From Abelmoschus esculentus (Eukaryota; Streptophyta; Magnoliopsida; Malvales; Malvaceae), in NCBI GenBank assembly GCA_035048815.1, contig JAUCBN010000020.1, forward strand, positions 4,037,501 through 4,101,500: a stretch of 64,000 bases of DNA, in the 5' to 3' direction. The position numbers and the translations under genes are program-made. The notes beneath the pieces were generated by a model. The model searched no databases. It worked only from the letters and a program-made list of their open reading frames with translations, and was not told where the DNA came from. Each line of letters opens with the position of its first letter. Position 1 is the first letter of the stretch. This document shows, one piece after another, positions 33,746-45,130 of this stretch.

Positions 33746-35853
33746 TCACTACACTAACTTTGTAGTCTCAACAATTAACACATAAACTATAAACTATAAA
33801 TTTTAAATTATAAAATATTTTATAATTTTTAAAACCTAACTACAAATATTAAAACACTAACTTTAAACCCTATCTTGTAATGACCGTAGGATTCAAATTT
33901 GGATGATTGACTTATGGTGTAAACACTCCAATGACGTGGCAGCAAAACTTGACCTATGAAGGGTATTTTGTTTCTTAATTCATTTATTTATTATTTCATT
34001 TCTTAGTTGAGTATCCGACAATACCGAATCTATATCTTATCAAAAAATCATGGATTTTGTGAAAATTGAACGATATTTATATACGATTCGCTAAAGAAAC
34101 ACAATCCACATTGTGATAAGATACTGCGTTAATTTAACTAATGAGACAGAAACCTTAACTAATCTTGCTAAAGACAAAAGGGGATAATCCTGATCAATAG
34201 TAATAATATCCCATGTTTCCACTAACCCAAAAACGAGGGGATCATAATCATATTATATAGGATATGATTTCAACGTTGAAACGTTGAAGCTAAATCCAGT
34301 AATTTTGGTTTTGCATGTTTCTGACTCACATGTGCATAGAAAACACATGTTCAATCGGAGTCATAATTTCCGGACACCATTATTGATGCATCCAATGTTC
34401 TATTACCAACAGCAGTTAAATTTCAGACAAAAATGGTGGCTTTTGTTTTTGGTTTCTCTTGTGTTGGCTTTTGGTCCCCAATGGGTAAAGTGTTCATCTT
34501 TCAGTCGGAGAATCAATGATGTAGAATGTTGGGGGGTTGAGGGAGTAAAAGAGAGTAATGAAGTTGACTCCTCAACCATGGAGAGTTTCATTACATGGCA
34601 CAGCCAAAGGGGTCGGTCCCATTGGTTTCCTGACCTGCAGGCAGACACCACCCATTACAGTGATCCTCGTTGCTTCATAGACATGCCAATGCCCGAAACA
34701 TAAGTGTTGAAAAGAGGGAAAGGGACTAGTCAAAAGTAATGTAGTAGGGTTGTTTTCTGATATTATTACTGCCCCCATGGTTCCCCATGGTTGAACTTGA
34801 ACATGCTTGGTTAAGGCATGTTTAGATTCTTGGTGGTTGTTTGTTGTCCTGAACAGACACGGAAACCAAAAACAAAACATGGAAAAGGCCAGCGATGGAT
34901 CCTGTTTAACTGCTGTGGATTGGGAAAGTTTAAAAAACGCATAAAATACAGTTAAAATGTAACAAACATAAAAAATAGTAAGAATTTATAAGACAAATAA
35001 GATAAATTTTGAAACTCTTACATAAATTCTTATATATATTTTTGATTGAAATGTTGATATTATTATAGGCCTCGTTGAATAACTCTTTAAACTTAAGTAG
35101 AAGAAAAAAAAATATCCATAGCGTTATCAGATTACAAGAACCAAAAGAATCCGTTTCAAACAACACAAACACATGAATCCACAAAAACAAAAAAAACGTT
35201 AAACACTAAATTTACCATGCTCTACCTCCTTACTAACCAACTGTACGAGCTCTTGGAAAATAGAGTGATACTCGATCACATCCACATTAATCCCACATTT
35301 TTAACAAGTTTATCCACCATTAAATTTATTGTTCGATATATTTTACGGATTTATACAAACCATAATTGAGATAAAAGCTTATGAACTACATCTACAAATG
35401 CACAACCCGTTAGAGCATATATCCTACAGTCGTTGTGCCTTGTCTTTGATGTGTCTGGATCCATGAATTGATCTCTTTAAGACAGTCTCTAAAATGTGCA
35501 CCTCACGTCCATGTCCGCTTGTCTATCATCATTTTTTTGTCTGTTGAGTAGAAATGTGCGTAACTTTTATGACCAAATATTCAAAGAGACAAAACTAAGA
35601 GCACATGCAACTATACATAATACATGCTACATAGTACGACCCCAAGATAGAAATCATATTCACGAGCGTTTGCTTAAGAAAAAGGCTTCATATTGAATGA
35701 GTGGGAATAAACCCCCACCCCCACGTGCTATTACCCATTCACGGCACCGCAGCTGTCTGTTCCACCGCACGAGCCAATCACGGCCGAGGCCGGTGAGTGG
35801 GACTTGACCCACCCGTTGTCTACCACTTTTTACTCATTCATCCTCTTACCAAC
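33746..35853. other. Intergenic region upstream of the SDR gene
   Basis: No supported gene is present. The longest frame (34284-34703, plus) has no recognisable domain and odd composition. An ACGTGGC element (33937-33943) and a CACGTG G-box (35722-35727) could be bZIP or bHLH sites. A GC-richer island with CCACCCCCACGTGC lies at 35700-35825. Promoter function for the SDR gene is plausible only for the first few hundred bases. Confidence 0.45.
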
Positions 35854-35995
35854 AAAGACTATAGCTCCAAAGTAATCTTTGGACACAAGATTGCTTGTCG
35901 TTATCTTCATGCAAGAAAATCTAACCCAAAAGAAGCAACTTTTTTCCACAAAAGATTTTAAATAAACAATGATCAAAGATCAATTAGATTTTAGG
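35854..35995 (+). repeat. Direct repeat copy A (partner at 48232)
   Basis: AAAGACTATAGCTCCAA through CAAAAGATTTTAAATAAACA matches 48232-48395 in the same orientation, apart from a 23-24 bp insertion and a short T-run difference in the partner. Identity in aligned parts is about 93% by eye. It lies 265 bp before the copia element. Confidence 0.75.
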
Positions 35996-36260
35996 GAGCT
36001 TTTTGTTCACATAAAAAATTATTATCAAGAAGAATGATTTTTTTAGAATTATATACCTACGTTTGGTTTAAGAGAATTCCTTGCAAAGAGGTAATACAAC
36101 ATTCCCATAGTAATTCTTTTCCCTTAAAATGGTGGGAATGCTACTCCCTCCCTATTCCTAGTTATTAAACAATTCCCACTGCTTTAAATTAAAACACCCT
36201 TGAATTAATGTTTTGTATTCAAATAAGTCGTATTTTTTATTTTTCTAACAATATATATAT
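35996..36260. other. Sequence between direct repeat A and copia LTR
   Basis: This segment has GGAATGC...CATTCCC and GGGAATTGTT-like short inverted motifs resembling decayed MITE sequence. It has no ORF. It ends in the (AT)n tract that the copia element hit. Confidence 0.4.
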
Positions 36261-36499
36261 TGTTATAAATATATTTATTTATGGTGGATATCCATATATT
36301 AAATTAAACTTTAATGGGCTTTAGTATTGGGATTTAATACCCATTGGAATTAGGGTTTCCATCTTATGCCTATAAATATAGACTTTTTGGCATAGCATTG
36401 TACACAACCCTACTTTGAGAATATAATAAAATCTCTCTCCCTTTTGTCTCTCATCTTTATTCTCCTATTTTATTCTTGTTCTTTACTTTATTCACAACA
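36261..36499 (+). mobile_element. 5' LTR of Ty1-copia element, 239 bp
   Basis: It starts TGTTATAAATAT and ends TTCACAACA. It matches the 3' LTR at 47031-47259 apart from a 9-bp and a 1-bp deletion in the latter and a few substitutions. A GCCTATAAATATAG TATA region lies in the middle. The flanking pentamer TATAT (36256-36260) is repeated at 47260-47264, but in an (AT)n tract, so it is weak evidence. The internal region starts CGTTATCAGCACGAG, possibly the primer site. Confidence 0.85.
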
Positions 36500-37260
36500 C
36501 GTTATCAGCACGAGACTCTAACCAACGGAGGTGTTTGTCGTTCAAATCTTGAAGGAGTTATTGAAAAGAATTTATTACTGAAATAAATCAAAGATAAGTT
36601 CTTCTCCCTCAATTATATTTTTATTTTTTTCTCTTGATCTTTGATTTGATTTTTAATTTATTAAAATCTTTGGTTGTTTTGTATATGTGTAGCGATAAAG
36701 TGACTCAAATACCGCGATTTTTGTCGACAATTCTTGAAAAAGATTTTAACAAGATATTGGTAACTAAATCTATCCTATATTCAAATTAGTGAAAAGTTCG
36801 GTATGTTTTATTTATTTAATTTGAGATTTTTTATCTTTATTTATAATCAATATTTGTTTATTTTATTATTATGATGAAAGTTTATGTTTTAATCATGTTC
36901 TAAGTATTACATGATATCAGAAAAAATTAAACCTTTGATAAATTAATATGTTTTTGTTATGTTGATTTAATCCGAGTATATTGGCTGGACATCCCGTTCT
37001 GCGAGGCTATTGGTCTCAAAGGAGGTTCTTTTTAAAGAACCTTGTGGACTGGTTTAACAACGCCACGTATGAGGATTAAATTTTTATTCTTTGTATATAT
37101 TGAATATATATCGGTTGATCAATTACTATTTAATAGTATGAATATTATAAAGTCTATATTTGCTTGGAAGTAATTTTTTTTGTGTCGAAAAACTCGACTA
37201 TAGACTTCTCCCAAGTTCAAGTTACGAAATTTGCTTTGATCAAAGAATTTTTATGGGAGA

Positions 37261-37456
37261 CATTCCCTGAAGTGAATGCATGCATGATGATTATTCTATG
37301 TGATTATTGGATTTATGACCCTTCTTAAAGTGAATGCAAGCATGATGATTATTCCATGCGATTATTGGATTTATGACATTCCATGAAGTGAATGCAAGCA
37401 TGATGATTATTCCATGCGATTATTTGATTTATGTCATTCCCTGAAGTGAATGCAAG
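37261..37456 (+). repeat. 58-bp tandem repeat in copia gag, interrupted by gypsy insertion
   Basis: Units starting CATTCC(C/A)TGAAGTGAATG begin at 37261, about 37319, 37377 and 37435. The fourth is cut by the chromovirus and resumes at 42969, followed by a further partial unit. CTGAAGTGAATG-type strings also recur singly around 43180 and 43970. Confidence 0.85.
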
Positions 37457-37917
37457 TGTCACGGTCCGCGAGTTCAATAAGCCCAACGGCGGGGTTGATA
37501 CAGTCCAATCCGCCCAAGCCTATCTCACAAAGGTTTTGGGTCTGTCAAGCCCGTTAGAATAGCCCACTTAAGTAATGTGAACATAGTAGATTCTTTCCTT
37601 GTATAGTCGGGAATATTCTTAGAATGATGCCTTTGTGGTTGGTGGGAATTAATCCTAGCCATCGATGTAATTTAATTGTAACCGTTGGATGTGATGGGGG
37701 CCAAGTATAAATATAGGCTCACCCCTCCTCATTTGTCACTTCATCATTGAGTAATACAAAGCATTCCACTCAAAAGCTCTCTCTCTCTCTTTGCCTTTCT
37801 TCGCTTGTTTGCTTTCCGCGAGTTACAAAGCTTTGAGGGCTTTGTGTAGAGGCTGACTTAGGCGAGTTGAGTCCTAAGGCCGCACGGTTTTACTAGAAAG
37901 GTTCTAGACCCGTGACG
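37457..37917 (+). mobile_element. 5' LTR of nested chromovirus, 461 bp
   Basis: It starts TGTCACGG and ends CCGTGACG. The 3' LTR keeps the expected CCGTGACA, so the termini are perfect 8-bp inverted repeats apart from the final base here. It differs from the 3' LTR at five positions. A TATAAATA box lies at 37706-37713, followed by a (CT)n tract in the presumed leader. The 4-bp target CAAG lies at 37453-37456 and again at 42965-42968. Confidence 0.95.
37706..37713 (+). promoter_or_regulatory. TATA box in chromovirus 5' LTR
   Basis: TATAAATA lies in the middle of the LTR. It would set the U3/R border about 30 bp downstream. The same box is kept in the 3' LTR. Confidence 0.6.
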
Positions 37918-37919
37918 AG

Positions 37920-37931
37920 TGGTATCAGAGC
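37920..37931 (+). promoter_or_regulatory. Primer-binding site, initiator tRNA-Met type
   Basis: TGGTATCAGAGC is complementary to the 3' end of plant initiator tRNA-Met and lies two bases after the 5' LTR. It is the standard minus-strand primer site of many plant gypsy and copia elements. Confidence 0.9.
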
Positions 37932-37948
37932 GAGTTTGTTCGGAAGAA

Positions 37949-39151
37949 ATGGCACCACAGAGCACTAGCGATGTCCCAGCTACTGATCGTGAGACTCGGG
38001 CAACTGCTGCTGCTGGAAAGAAGAGGGAAAGTTCGAGGGATATCATCTCAACGATGGAGAGGAGGGTTAGCAGGCTTGAAGAATCCATGACGGAGGTCAA
38101 GGAGGCTCAAGAAGCTGCGGAATCATACCATGAGCAGTTTGATTCCATGGAAGAGAACGTTTCCAAAATGATGCAGAAGCTGCTAGATGAGACTTTTGCA
38201 AAGTTGAATGAGAGGGACGATTCTCTTGAAGCTACTGTAGTGGCTATGAAGAAAGAGATGGACCAGCTCAAGAGTGAGCTGCTCATCTACAAGACGGCTA
38301 TGCAAAGTGGTGTGCTAGGAGAGGTAGCAGCACCAAAGCCGAAGATTGATGTTCCGAAGCCAAAGGAGTTCAACGGGACAAGGACTGTCCAGGACGTGGA
38401 GAACTTCATATGGGGCTTGGAGCAGTATTTCCGATTGATGGAAATTAAGGATGATACTACCAAGGTAAACACGGCATCTATTTACTTAGTTGGTGATGCT
38501 CTCTTATGGTGGCGACACAGGTGTGCTGAGAAGAACACCATTGAGACATGGAAGGAATTCGGGGATGAATTCAAGGAGCAGTTCTATCCAAAGAATACTG
38601 TCGAAGACGCCCGCAAGAAGTTGCATAACTTAAAGCACGATGGGTCAATCCTTGACTATGTCAAAAAGTTCAAGGAAATCAAACTCCTACTCAAGAACAT
38701 GGATGAAGACGAGGGGTATTACGCCTTCAAGAATGGGTTGCAACGGTGGGCACAGATGGAGTTGAATCGAATGGGGGCTACGGATCTTTCCAAAGCCATT
38801 AGTTCAGCAGAATCCATTACGCAATTCGAGAAACCCGATTCTTTCAAATCTTCCAAACCTAAGCCAAAGTTCAGCGACAATGGTGGGGGAGATAAGGAAA
38901 AATCTGGCAAAACATATGGGAGATACCGGAAACCATCAAACACTTTGAAGGACGTAAAAGTCTCGTGGGATAAAAAGAAGGAGGGACCCATTGCGTGTTT
39001 CCATTGCCAGGGACCTCACATGGTAAAAGATTGTCCCCAGAAGGTAAGGCTCCAATCCATTCAGGGAGATGTGGAGACCGAAAATGTGGCGGTCAAGATC
39101 AACTCAATTATGAGTTCCGTTCAAGTCAAGAGGGGCCATAAACATAAGTGA
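37949..39151 (+). CDS. gag: Chromovirus Gag, about 400 aa
   Basis: The start is taken as the ATG at 37949, because the frame upstream runs through the primer site. A long coiled coil comes first (residues about 35-115, MERRVSRLEESMTEV onward). The retrotransposon capsid domain follows (about 150-285, WW in ALLWWRHRC, then F.EQFYP). The zinc knuckle CFHCQGPHMVKDC has CX2CX3HX4C spacing, one residue shorter than usual, which I associate with the Galadriel chromovirus clade. Gag assembles the cytoplasmic virus-like particle and binds element RNA. It ends in a TGA that is in the same frame as pol, with one codon between the stop and the pol ATG. The TGA may be a mutated CGA or a readthrough stop. 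Confidence 0.88.
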   Translation: MAPQSTSDVPATDRETRATAAAGKKRESSRDIISTMERRVSRLEESMTEVKEAQEAAESYHEQFDSMEENVSKMMQKLLDETFAKLNERDDSLEATVVAMKKEMDQLKSELLIYKTAMQSGVLGEVAAPKPKIDVPKPKEFNGTRTVQDVENFIWGLEQYFRLMEIKDDTTKVNTASIYLVGDALLWWRHRCAEKNTIETWKEFGDEFKEQFYPKNTVEDARKKLHNLKHDGSILDYVKKFKEIKLLLKNMDEDEGYYAFKNGLQRWAQMELNRMGATDLSKAISSAESITQFEKPDSFKSSKPKPKFSDNGGGDKEKSGKTYGRYRKPSNTLKDVKVSWDKKKEGPIACFHCQGPHMVKDCPQKVRLQSIQGDVETENVAVKINSIMSSVQVKRGHKHK

Positions 39152-39154
39152 CTG

Positions 39155-41596
39155 ATGTTTGTAGACATCATCGTTGCAGGAAAGAAGTTGAGTGCACTAG
39201 TGGATACGGGTGCTTCTGAACTATTCATGTCTGATGAAGCTGCCAAGAAACTTGACCTTCATGTGGAGAAGGCAAGTGGGATGATAAAGACTGTCAATTC
39301 CAAGGAGAGACCGACTGTGGGAATTGCCAAGGGAGTCAAGCTTGAACTCGGAAGCTGGCACGGTAGAGAAAACATCAAGGTAATTCCACTTGATGACTTT
39401 GACTTTGTCATTGGCTTAGACTTCCTTGACCGGATCAACGCGTTGCTTGCTCCATTTGCCGACTGTATCTGTATACTGGATCCGGATCAAAAATGCCTTA
39501 TTCCCATAAATCGAGAGACTAGAGTAGAGGGCAAGATGCTTTCGGCCATCCAATTTTCCAAGGGTGTTGTGCGCAAGGAGACTACAACATACTTGGCTTC
39601 CTTGAAAAGTGATGGGTCTTTGATGCCGACAGAAGTTCCAGCGGAAGTGGAACAAATATTGGAAGAATTCGCAGACACGATGCCTTCCGAAATGCCGAAG
39701 CAATTACCCCCGAAAAGGGAAGTGGATCACAGGATTGAGTTGATCCCTAATGCGGAGCCGCCAGCAAGAGCTCCATACCGAATGGCCCCACCGGAGTTGG
39801 AGGAGTTGAGAAGACAACTCAAGGAGTTGTTGGATGTCGGGTACATTAGACCCTCTAAAGCCCCTTATGGTGCACCTGTTTTGTTCCACAAGAAGCATGA
39901 TGGCTCTCTTCGGATGTGCATCGACTACAGAGCGTTGAACAAGCTCACGGTAAAGAACAAGTATCCGATCCCCCTCATAGCGGACTTGTTTGATCAACTT
40001 GGGAATGCAAGGTGGTTCACCAAGTTGGATCTCAGATCGGGATATTACCAAGTTAGAATAGCCGAAGGTGATGAGCCAAAGACCGCATGTGTGACACGGT
40101 ATGGCTCGTATGAGTTCCTTGTGATGCCTTTTGGGCTCACTAATGCTCCAGCGACGTTCTGCACTCTCATGAACAAGGTATTGCATCCATTCTTGGATCA
40201 TTTTGTTGTTGTTTACCTTGACGATATTGTGGTGTATAGTGAGAGTTTGGAGGAGCATATAGAACACTTGAGGCAGGTGTTCGAGGTACTTCGAGAAAAT
40301 GAGCTATTTGTCAAGAGGGAGAAATGCTCATTCGCCCAGAAGGAAGTGCCGTTCTTAGGCCACATCATAGGAGGTGGCGTGATCCGTATGGATAGAAACA
40401 AAATTCGGGCAATTAAAGAATGGAAGCCGCCAACTAAGGTGACGGAGTTGAGATCGTTTCTTGGATTGGCCAACTACTACCGACGTTTTGTCGAAGGCTA
40501 CTCAAAAATCGCCTCACCCTTGATCGATTTGTTGAAAAAGGACAAGACGTGGGATTGGAATGAAGATTGTCAAAAGGCCTTTGACAAATTAAAGGAAGCC
40601 ATGGTGAGTGAGCCTGTGTTAGCGCTGCCAAACCATGCCAAACCTTTCGAAGTCCATACTGATGCGTCCGATGTAGCCATTGGGGGAGTCCTTATGCAAG
40701 AAGGACATCCGGTAGCTTTCGAGAGTCGGAAGCTTAATGATGCAGAGAGGCGATACACTGTCCAAGAAAAGGAGATGACCGCGGTTGTTCACTATTTGCG
40801 GATTTGGAGACACTACTTGTTGGGTTCGAGATTTCAAGTACTCACTAATAACGTTGCCAACAGTTATTTTCTAACCCAAAAGAAACTGTCTCCCAAACAG
40901 GCAAGGTGGCAAATGTTCTTGGCGGAATTCGACTTTGACATGGAGTATAAGCCGGGAAAGGCCAATTGTGTGGCCGATGCACTAAGTCGAAGGTGCAACA
41001 TAGAGTTCATCAGCAGACCCGAGGGACCACTGTTATCACGCATCAAGGAGGGCTTAGCTCATGATCCGACAGCCCAGTCCTTGATCAGTCATGCCAAGGA
41101 GGGCAAGTCCAAACGGTTCTGGCTCGAGAACGACCTCTTGTACACCAAGGGACGACGCCTCTATATTCCGCAATACATGAAGTTGCGGAAAGAGCTCATG
41201 CGGGAATGTCATGATTCCAAGTGGGCTGGCCATCCAGGAATGCACCGTACGATTGCGTTGTTAGCGGAGCGGTACTATTGGCCACACATGGACAATGACG
41301 TGGAGGTCTATGTGAAGACTTGTCTTACTTGCCAACAAGACAAGATCGAGGCTAAGAAACCAGCGGGATTGTTGCAGCCATTACCAATCCCAGAGTGTCC
41401 ATGGGAGAGTATTTCTATGGACTTTATAGTCGGTTTGCCGAGTACTGACGGATTTGCCAGTATTATCGTAGTTGTTGATAGGTTTTCGAAGTATGCCACC
41501 TTCATTCCTGCCAGCAAGGAGTGCCCAGCTGAGGAAGCAGCTAGACTTTTCCTCAAAAATGTGGTAAAGTATTGGGGGTGCCAAGGACGATCGTGA
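39155..41596 (+). pseudogene. pol: Chromovirus Pol: protease, RT, RNase H, integrase N-terminal part
   Basis: This 813-codon open frame contains the retropepsin site LVDTGASELF (residues about 15-24) and VIGLDFLDR closing the protease. RT follows with KKHDGSLRMCIDYRALN, FTKLDLRSGY and VVYLDDIVVYS (Asp pair near 356-357), and the thumb FLGLANYYRRFVEGYS. RNase H shows VHTDASDVAIGGVL, but TNNVANSYF replaces the expected TDNVATSYF, losing a catalytic aspartate. The integrase HHCC zinc finger follows (H..H in HDSKWAGHPGMH, C..C in CLTCQQDK), with the first catalytic Asp in SMDFIVGLP. A one-base loss in the G run at 41574-41578 shifts the frame, which ends at 41596. It cannot make full Pol. Confidence 0.88.
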
Positions 41597-42465
41597 GTGA
41601 CCGGGACCCTCGTTTCACGGGCAAGTTCTGGACCGAGTTGTTCAAGCTGATGGGGACAGATTTGAACATGTCCACGAGTGTTCATCCACAAACCGATGGG
41701 CAAACCGAATGAGTGAATGCTTTATTGGAGATTTATCTCCGGCACTATGCTAGTGCGACTCAGCGTGACTGGCCGAAGTTGCTTGATGTGGCCCAATTTT
41801 CCTACAATTTGCAGCGGACAGAGGCCACAAACCAAAGTCCTTTTGAGATCGTAAACGGACAACAGCCACTCACTCCCAACGCTGTTGTGCTCGGTTACGA
41901 GGGGCCTAATCCAGCAGCTTACCACACTGCCAAGGCGTGGCAAGAGCATCTCGACTTAGCCCGAGCTTGTTTGCACAAGGCGGGTAAGCGGACTAAGAAG
42001 TGGGCTGATCGAAGGCGCAGGGACGAAGAATTTCAAGTTGGCGACCAAGTCCTTGCCAAGCTTCACTTGGTATTGAGGAAACCAGGAGTTCACATGGGGC
42101 TTGTGCGATGGTACGAGGGACCATTCAAGATCGTAAAGAGAGTAGGTGTTGTGGCCTACAAATTGGAGTTACCGCCAAAGCTCAAGGTTCACCCGGTTTT
42201 CCATGTAAGTATGCTCAAACCATTCCATGCGGATACTGATGATCCGGATCGAGGCAAGTCACATAGAGCACCGATAGGAGTGAAAGTCTCCTATGAGAAG
42301 GAGGTTCGAGAAATCCTTGCAGATAGGATTGTCCGACGGAAGAATCACCGACCAAGGCAGGAGTATTTTATCCAATGGAAGGGACTTCCCGACAGCGAAG
42401 GGAGTTGGGAACCAGCCGAGGACCTTTGGCAATTCCAAGACAAGATTGCCGAATTCCACTCTTAG
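41597..42465 (+). pseudogene. pol: Chromovirus integrase C-terminal part and chromodomain
   Basis: After the frameshift the +1 frame continues with the IVSDRDPRF catalytic block and STSVHPQTDGQ, then a TGA at 41710 (probably a former CGA). Beyond it 250 codons are open: YNLQRTEATNQSPFEIV, the KVHPVFHVSML motif, and a C-terminal chromodomain (about 42300-42455) with EVREILADRIVRRKNHR, EYFIQWKGLPDSEGSWEP and the aromatic cage residues Y, W and W in the usual spacing. Chromodomains bind methylated histone H3 and steer insertion to heterochromatin. The stop at 42463 is natural. Confidence 0.87.
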
Positions 42466-42490
42466 GACGCAACGAGGATGTTGCTGAATT

Positions 42491-42503
42491 CAGTGGGGGA
42501 GAA
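42491..42503 (+). promoter_or_regulatory. Polypurine tract of nested chromovirus
   Basis: CAGTGGGGGAGAA lies directly before the 3' LTR start TGTCACGG. It primes plus-strand synthesis. Confidence 0.85.
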
Positions 42504-42964
42504 TGTCACGGTCCGCGAGTTTAACAAGCCCAACGGCGGGGTTGATACAGTCCAATCCGCCCAAGCCTATCTCACAAAGGTTTTGGGTCTGTCAAGCCCG
42601 TTAGAATAGCCCACTTAAGTAATGTGAACATAGTAGATTCTTTCCTTGTATAGTCGGGAATATTCTTAGAATGATGCCTTTGTGGTTGGTGGGAATTAAT
42701 CCTAGCCATCGAGGTAATTTAATTGTAACCGTTGGATGTGATGGGGGCCAAGTATAAATATAGGCTCATCCCTCCTCATTTGTCACTTCATCATTGAGTA
42801 ATACAAAGCATTCCACTCAAAAGCTCTCTCTCTCTCTTTGCCTTTCTTCGCTTGTTTGCTTTCCGCGAGTTACAAAGCTTTGAGGGCTTTGTGTAGAGGC
42901 TGACTTAGGCGAGTTGAGTCCTAAGGCCGCACGGTTTTACTAGAAAGGTTCTAGACCCGTGACA
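42504..42964 (+). mobile_element. 3' LTR of nested chromovirus, 461 bp
   Basis: It is the same length as the 5' LTR, with five differences (four transitions and one transversion), so about 98.9% identical. It ends CCGTGACA followed by the target copy CAAG (42965-42968). The whole element is 37457-42964, 5,508 bp. Confidence 0.95.
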
Positions 42965-43369
42965 CAAGCATGATGTTTATTCCATGCGATTATTGAATTT
43001 GTTTCATTCCATGAAGTGAATACAAACGTGATAATTTATTATATAGTTAGTGAATAAAACTCAATTATGTGCCAGAGTATTATTGATGAGGATATGTTAG
43101 AAAAACATATTCCACTCTTCACACATTAAAGTTGTCCTGTAGACACAATATCGTGAAAAGGTTTTAAAGACCCATTGGCTCCGCTCCATTCCTTGAAGTG
43201 AATGTGATATTTTATAGCGGAAAGAATAAATGCCGCATTAGTAATTGTGGTCATGATTGAGATCATAAAATAAGCATGAATAAGATGATTATTTTGAGAA
43301 TGGTTATATCCACAAGAAGTGAAATTATAAAGATGACAAGAATGATAGAGATCACATTAAAATCTTTAT

Positions 43370-43420
43370 GTTATCAATGTGATGGTACAAACCATTGATC
43401 TCGTACTTGTCAAACGCCGA
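43370..43420 (+). pseudogene. Copia gag zinc knuckle remnant
   Basis: The frame reads CYQCDGTNH*SRTC, a CX2CX4HX4C nucleocapsid knuckle whose usual tryptophan position is now a stop. It lies downstream of the tandem repeat in the copia gag. Confidence 0.6.
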
Positions 43421-44309
43421 AGTATTATGGACTTTATTCATAATCATGAATGATAAATTAAAGAAAATATAATCAGATTTTCTTTGTGGCGAAAATAATG
43501 GCGTTATTGATCCAACTCAATTGGATATTGATAATTTTTCTCATAACCCTTGAAGGGAATAATTCGTCATTTATTTCCTTTATAAATTTTAAAAGGAATA
43601 ATTGATCTTTAATTTATTTTGTTTAATGTTAATTAATTTATGTTAATTTAATTTAATTTATTATTTATTTATGTTAACTTACTTTATATATTATTTATTT
43701 ATCTTTTATGTTAATTTTTCCTTTAAAAGAATGTTTTTACTTCCGAAATAAAATATGCAATAATTTATGGTGATTTATGCTTAGCAGACAGTGCAAGTAC
43801 TCACACAATACTTAAGCATAAGAAATATTTTCCCATTTAAATACAAGGGAAATATGAGTACTATATCTCAAAGTACTAAAATATTCGTGCTTCGAAAGAG
43901 CTCTTGAGAGCTTATCTTTGATCCGATTTGATATGATGTGCTATTTTTTAAATATTTTTCCATTCCCCGAAGTGAATGGTACAGAGCATATATTTTTCAT
44001 TTCTAGAAGTGAATGAAATAAAGCACATATTAAAAGGTGCATAATTATGCATATTTTCCCATTTTAAATGTAAGGGAATAATATGAGTACTATATTCGGA
44101 AGTACTAATATCACAGAAAGCTCCGACTGAGCAAATATGTTATTGCCAAATGAGACTTTATCTCATATTTACAGTGCATTATGCTCGTTGAGCAAAGAGA
44201 CATATTGAATTTTAAAGATATTTGTAGAAATATATTGAGAATATTAGTCAAGGGGGTGCTGACTATCTCAATATTATGAGTATAACTCAAGGCAATAATG
44301 AAATCTTGA

Positions 44310-45130
44310 CAAAATTACATGCACTGTCATCCATATTGACTACATAAGAATTAGTACAAATTAAAGCTCATGCTATTGTAAACCAGATGTTTACTAATAA
44401 TTTTATTTGGCATGACCACCATCCCGGTTCAATTATGATGCGAAAATTTGATGACACTTTCATGTGGTCATTCATTGAAGAACTAAGATTTTCTTCATGG
44501 TAATATTTCACGTGATACTTGCTATGAAAGCAATTTGATTATTCAATCATCAATATCTAAGATAGAGTGCTATTAATTTTCTGGAACGGATACAAGGTGA
44601 TATATATGGGCCCATACACCTTTCTAAAAAACCATCTAGATATTTTATGATTTTTATCGATGCATCGACTAGATGGTTATGTATATCTTTGTTATTAACC
44701 CGCAACTTGGTTTTTGCAAGACTACTTGCTTAGTTGATAAAATTACGAGCACATTTTCTAGATTATTTTCTAAAGGCAATCAGTCTTGATAATGTTGATG
44801 ACATGTAATTTTACATGTAGTATCACAAATTCGCATCAAGCCAACAAATGATCATAAGTTCTCCCCATTACAAATGTTTTTTGGTCAGGAACCAAACAAC
44901 TCGATTGCTCCACCACAAATTCGCATCACAAATTCTAATTGCTCCACCACAACGCACAAAGATGAGTTTTGTTGGGAATATATATAAGAGCTACTGATAG
45001 GGGATTTATTTACAACTTGATTTATTGACTATCATTTTAATGAGTCAGTTTACCCAACATTAGGGGGAGAAAATAAATAGCTGAGGAAATAAATAAGTTA
45101 GAATGAATTATCATTTTCTCTTTTTGATCC
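44310..45130 (+). pseudogene. Copia GAG-pre-integrase and integrase remnant
   Basis: The frames show IWHDHHPGSIMMRK (the W-H-x-R-L-G-H-P-G pre-integrase motif, degraded). They then give integrase pieces with WAHTPF, FYDFYRCID and a C-terminal SPLQMFFGQEPN. The catalytic D,D35E set is not intact. Multiple stops occur. Confidence 0.6.

Noticed and set aside
34284..34703. 139-codon plus-strand frame between SDR gene and repeats
   Set aside because: No recognisable family, no promoter or splice context, and it overlaps equally long frames on the other strand.
35700..35830. GC-rich island as promoter of an unseen gene
   Set aside because: No open frame or splice pattern follows in either direction before the copia element.
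37919..37948. GTG-initiated extension of gag
   Set aside because: The first ten codons overlap the tRNA primer-binding site. The ATG at 37949 is the natural start.
39704..40267. 187-codon minus-strand frame opposite the chromovirus RT
   Set aside because: It is an antisense shadow of the conserved RT coding sequence.
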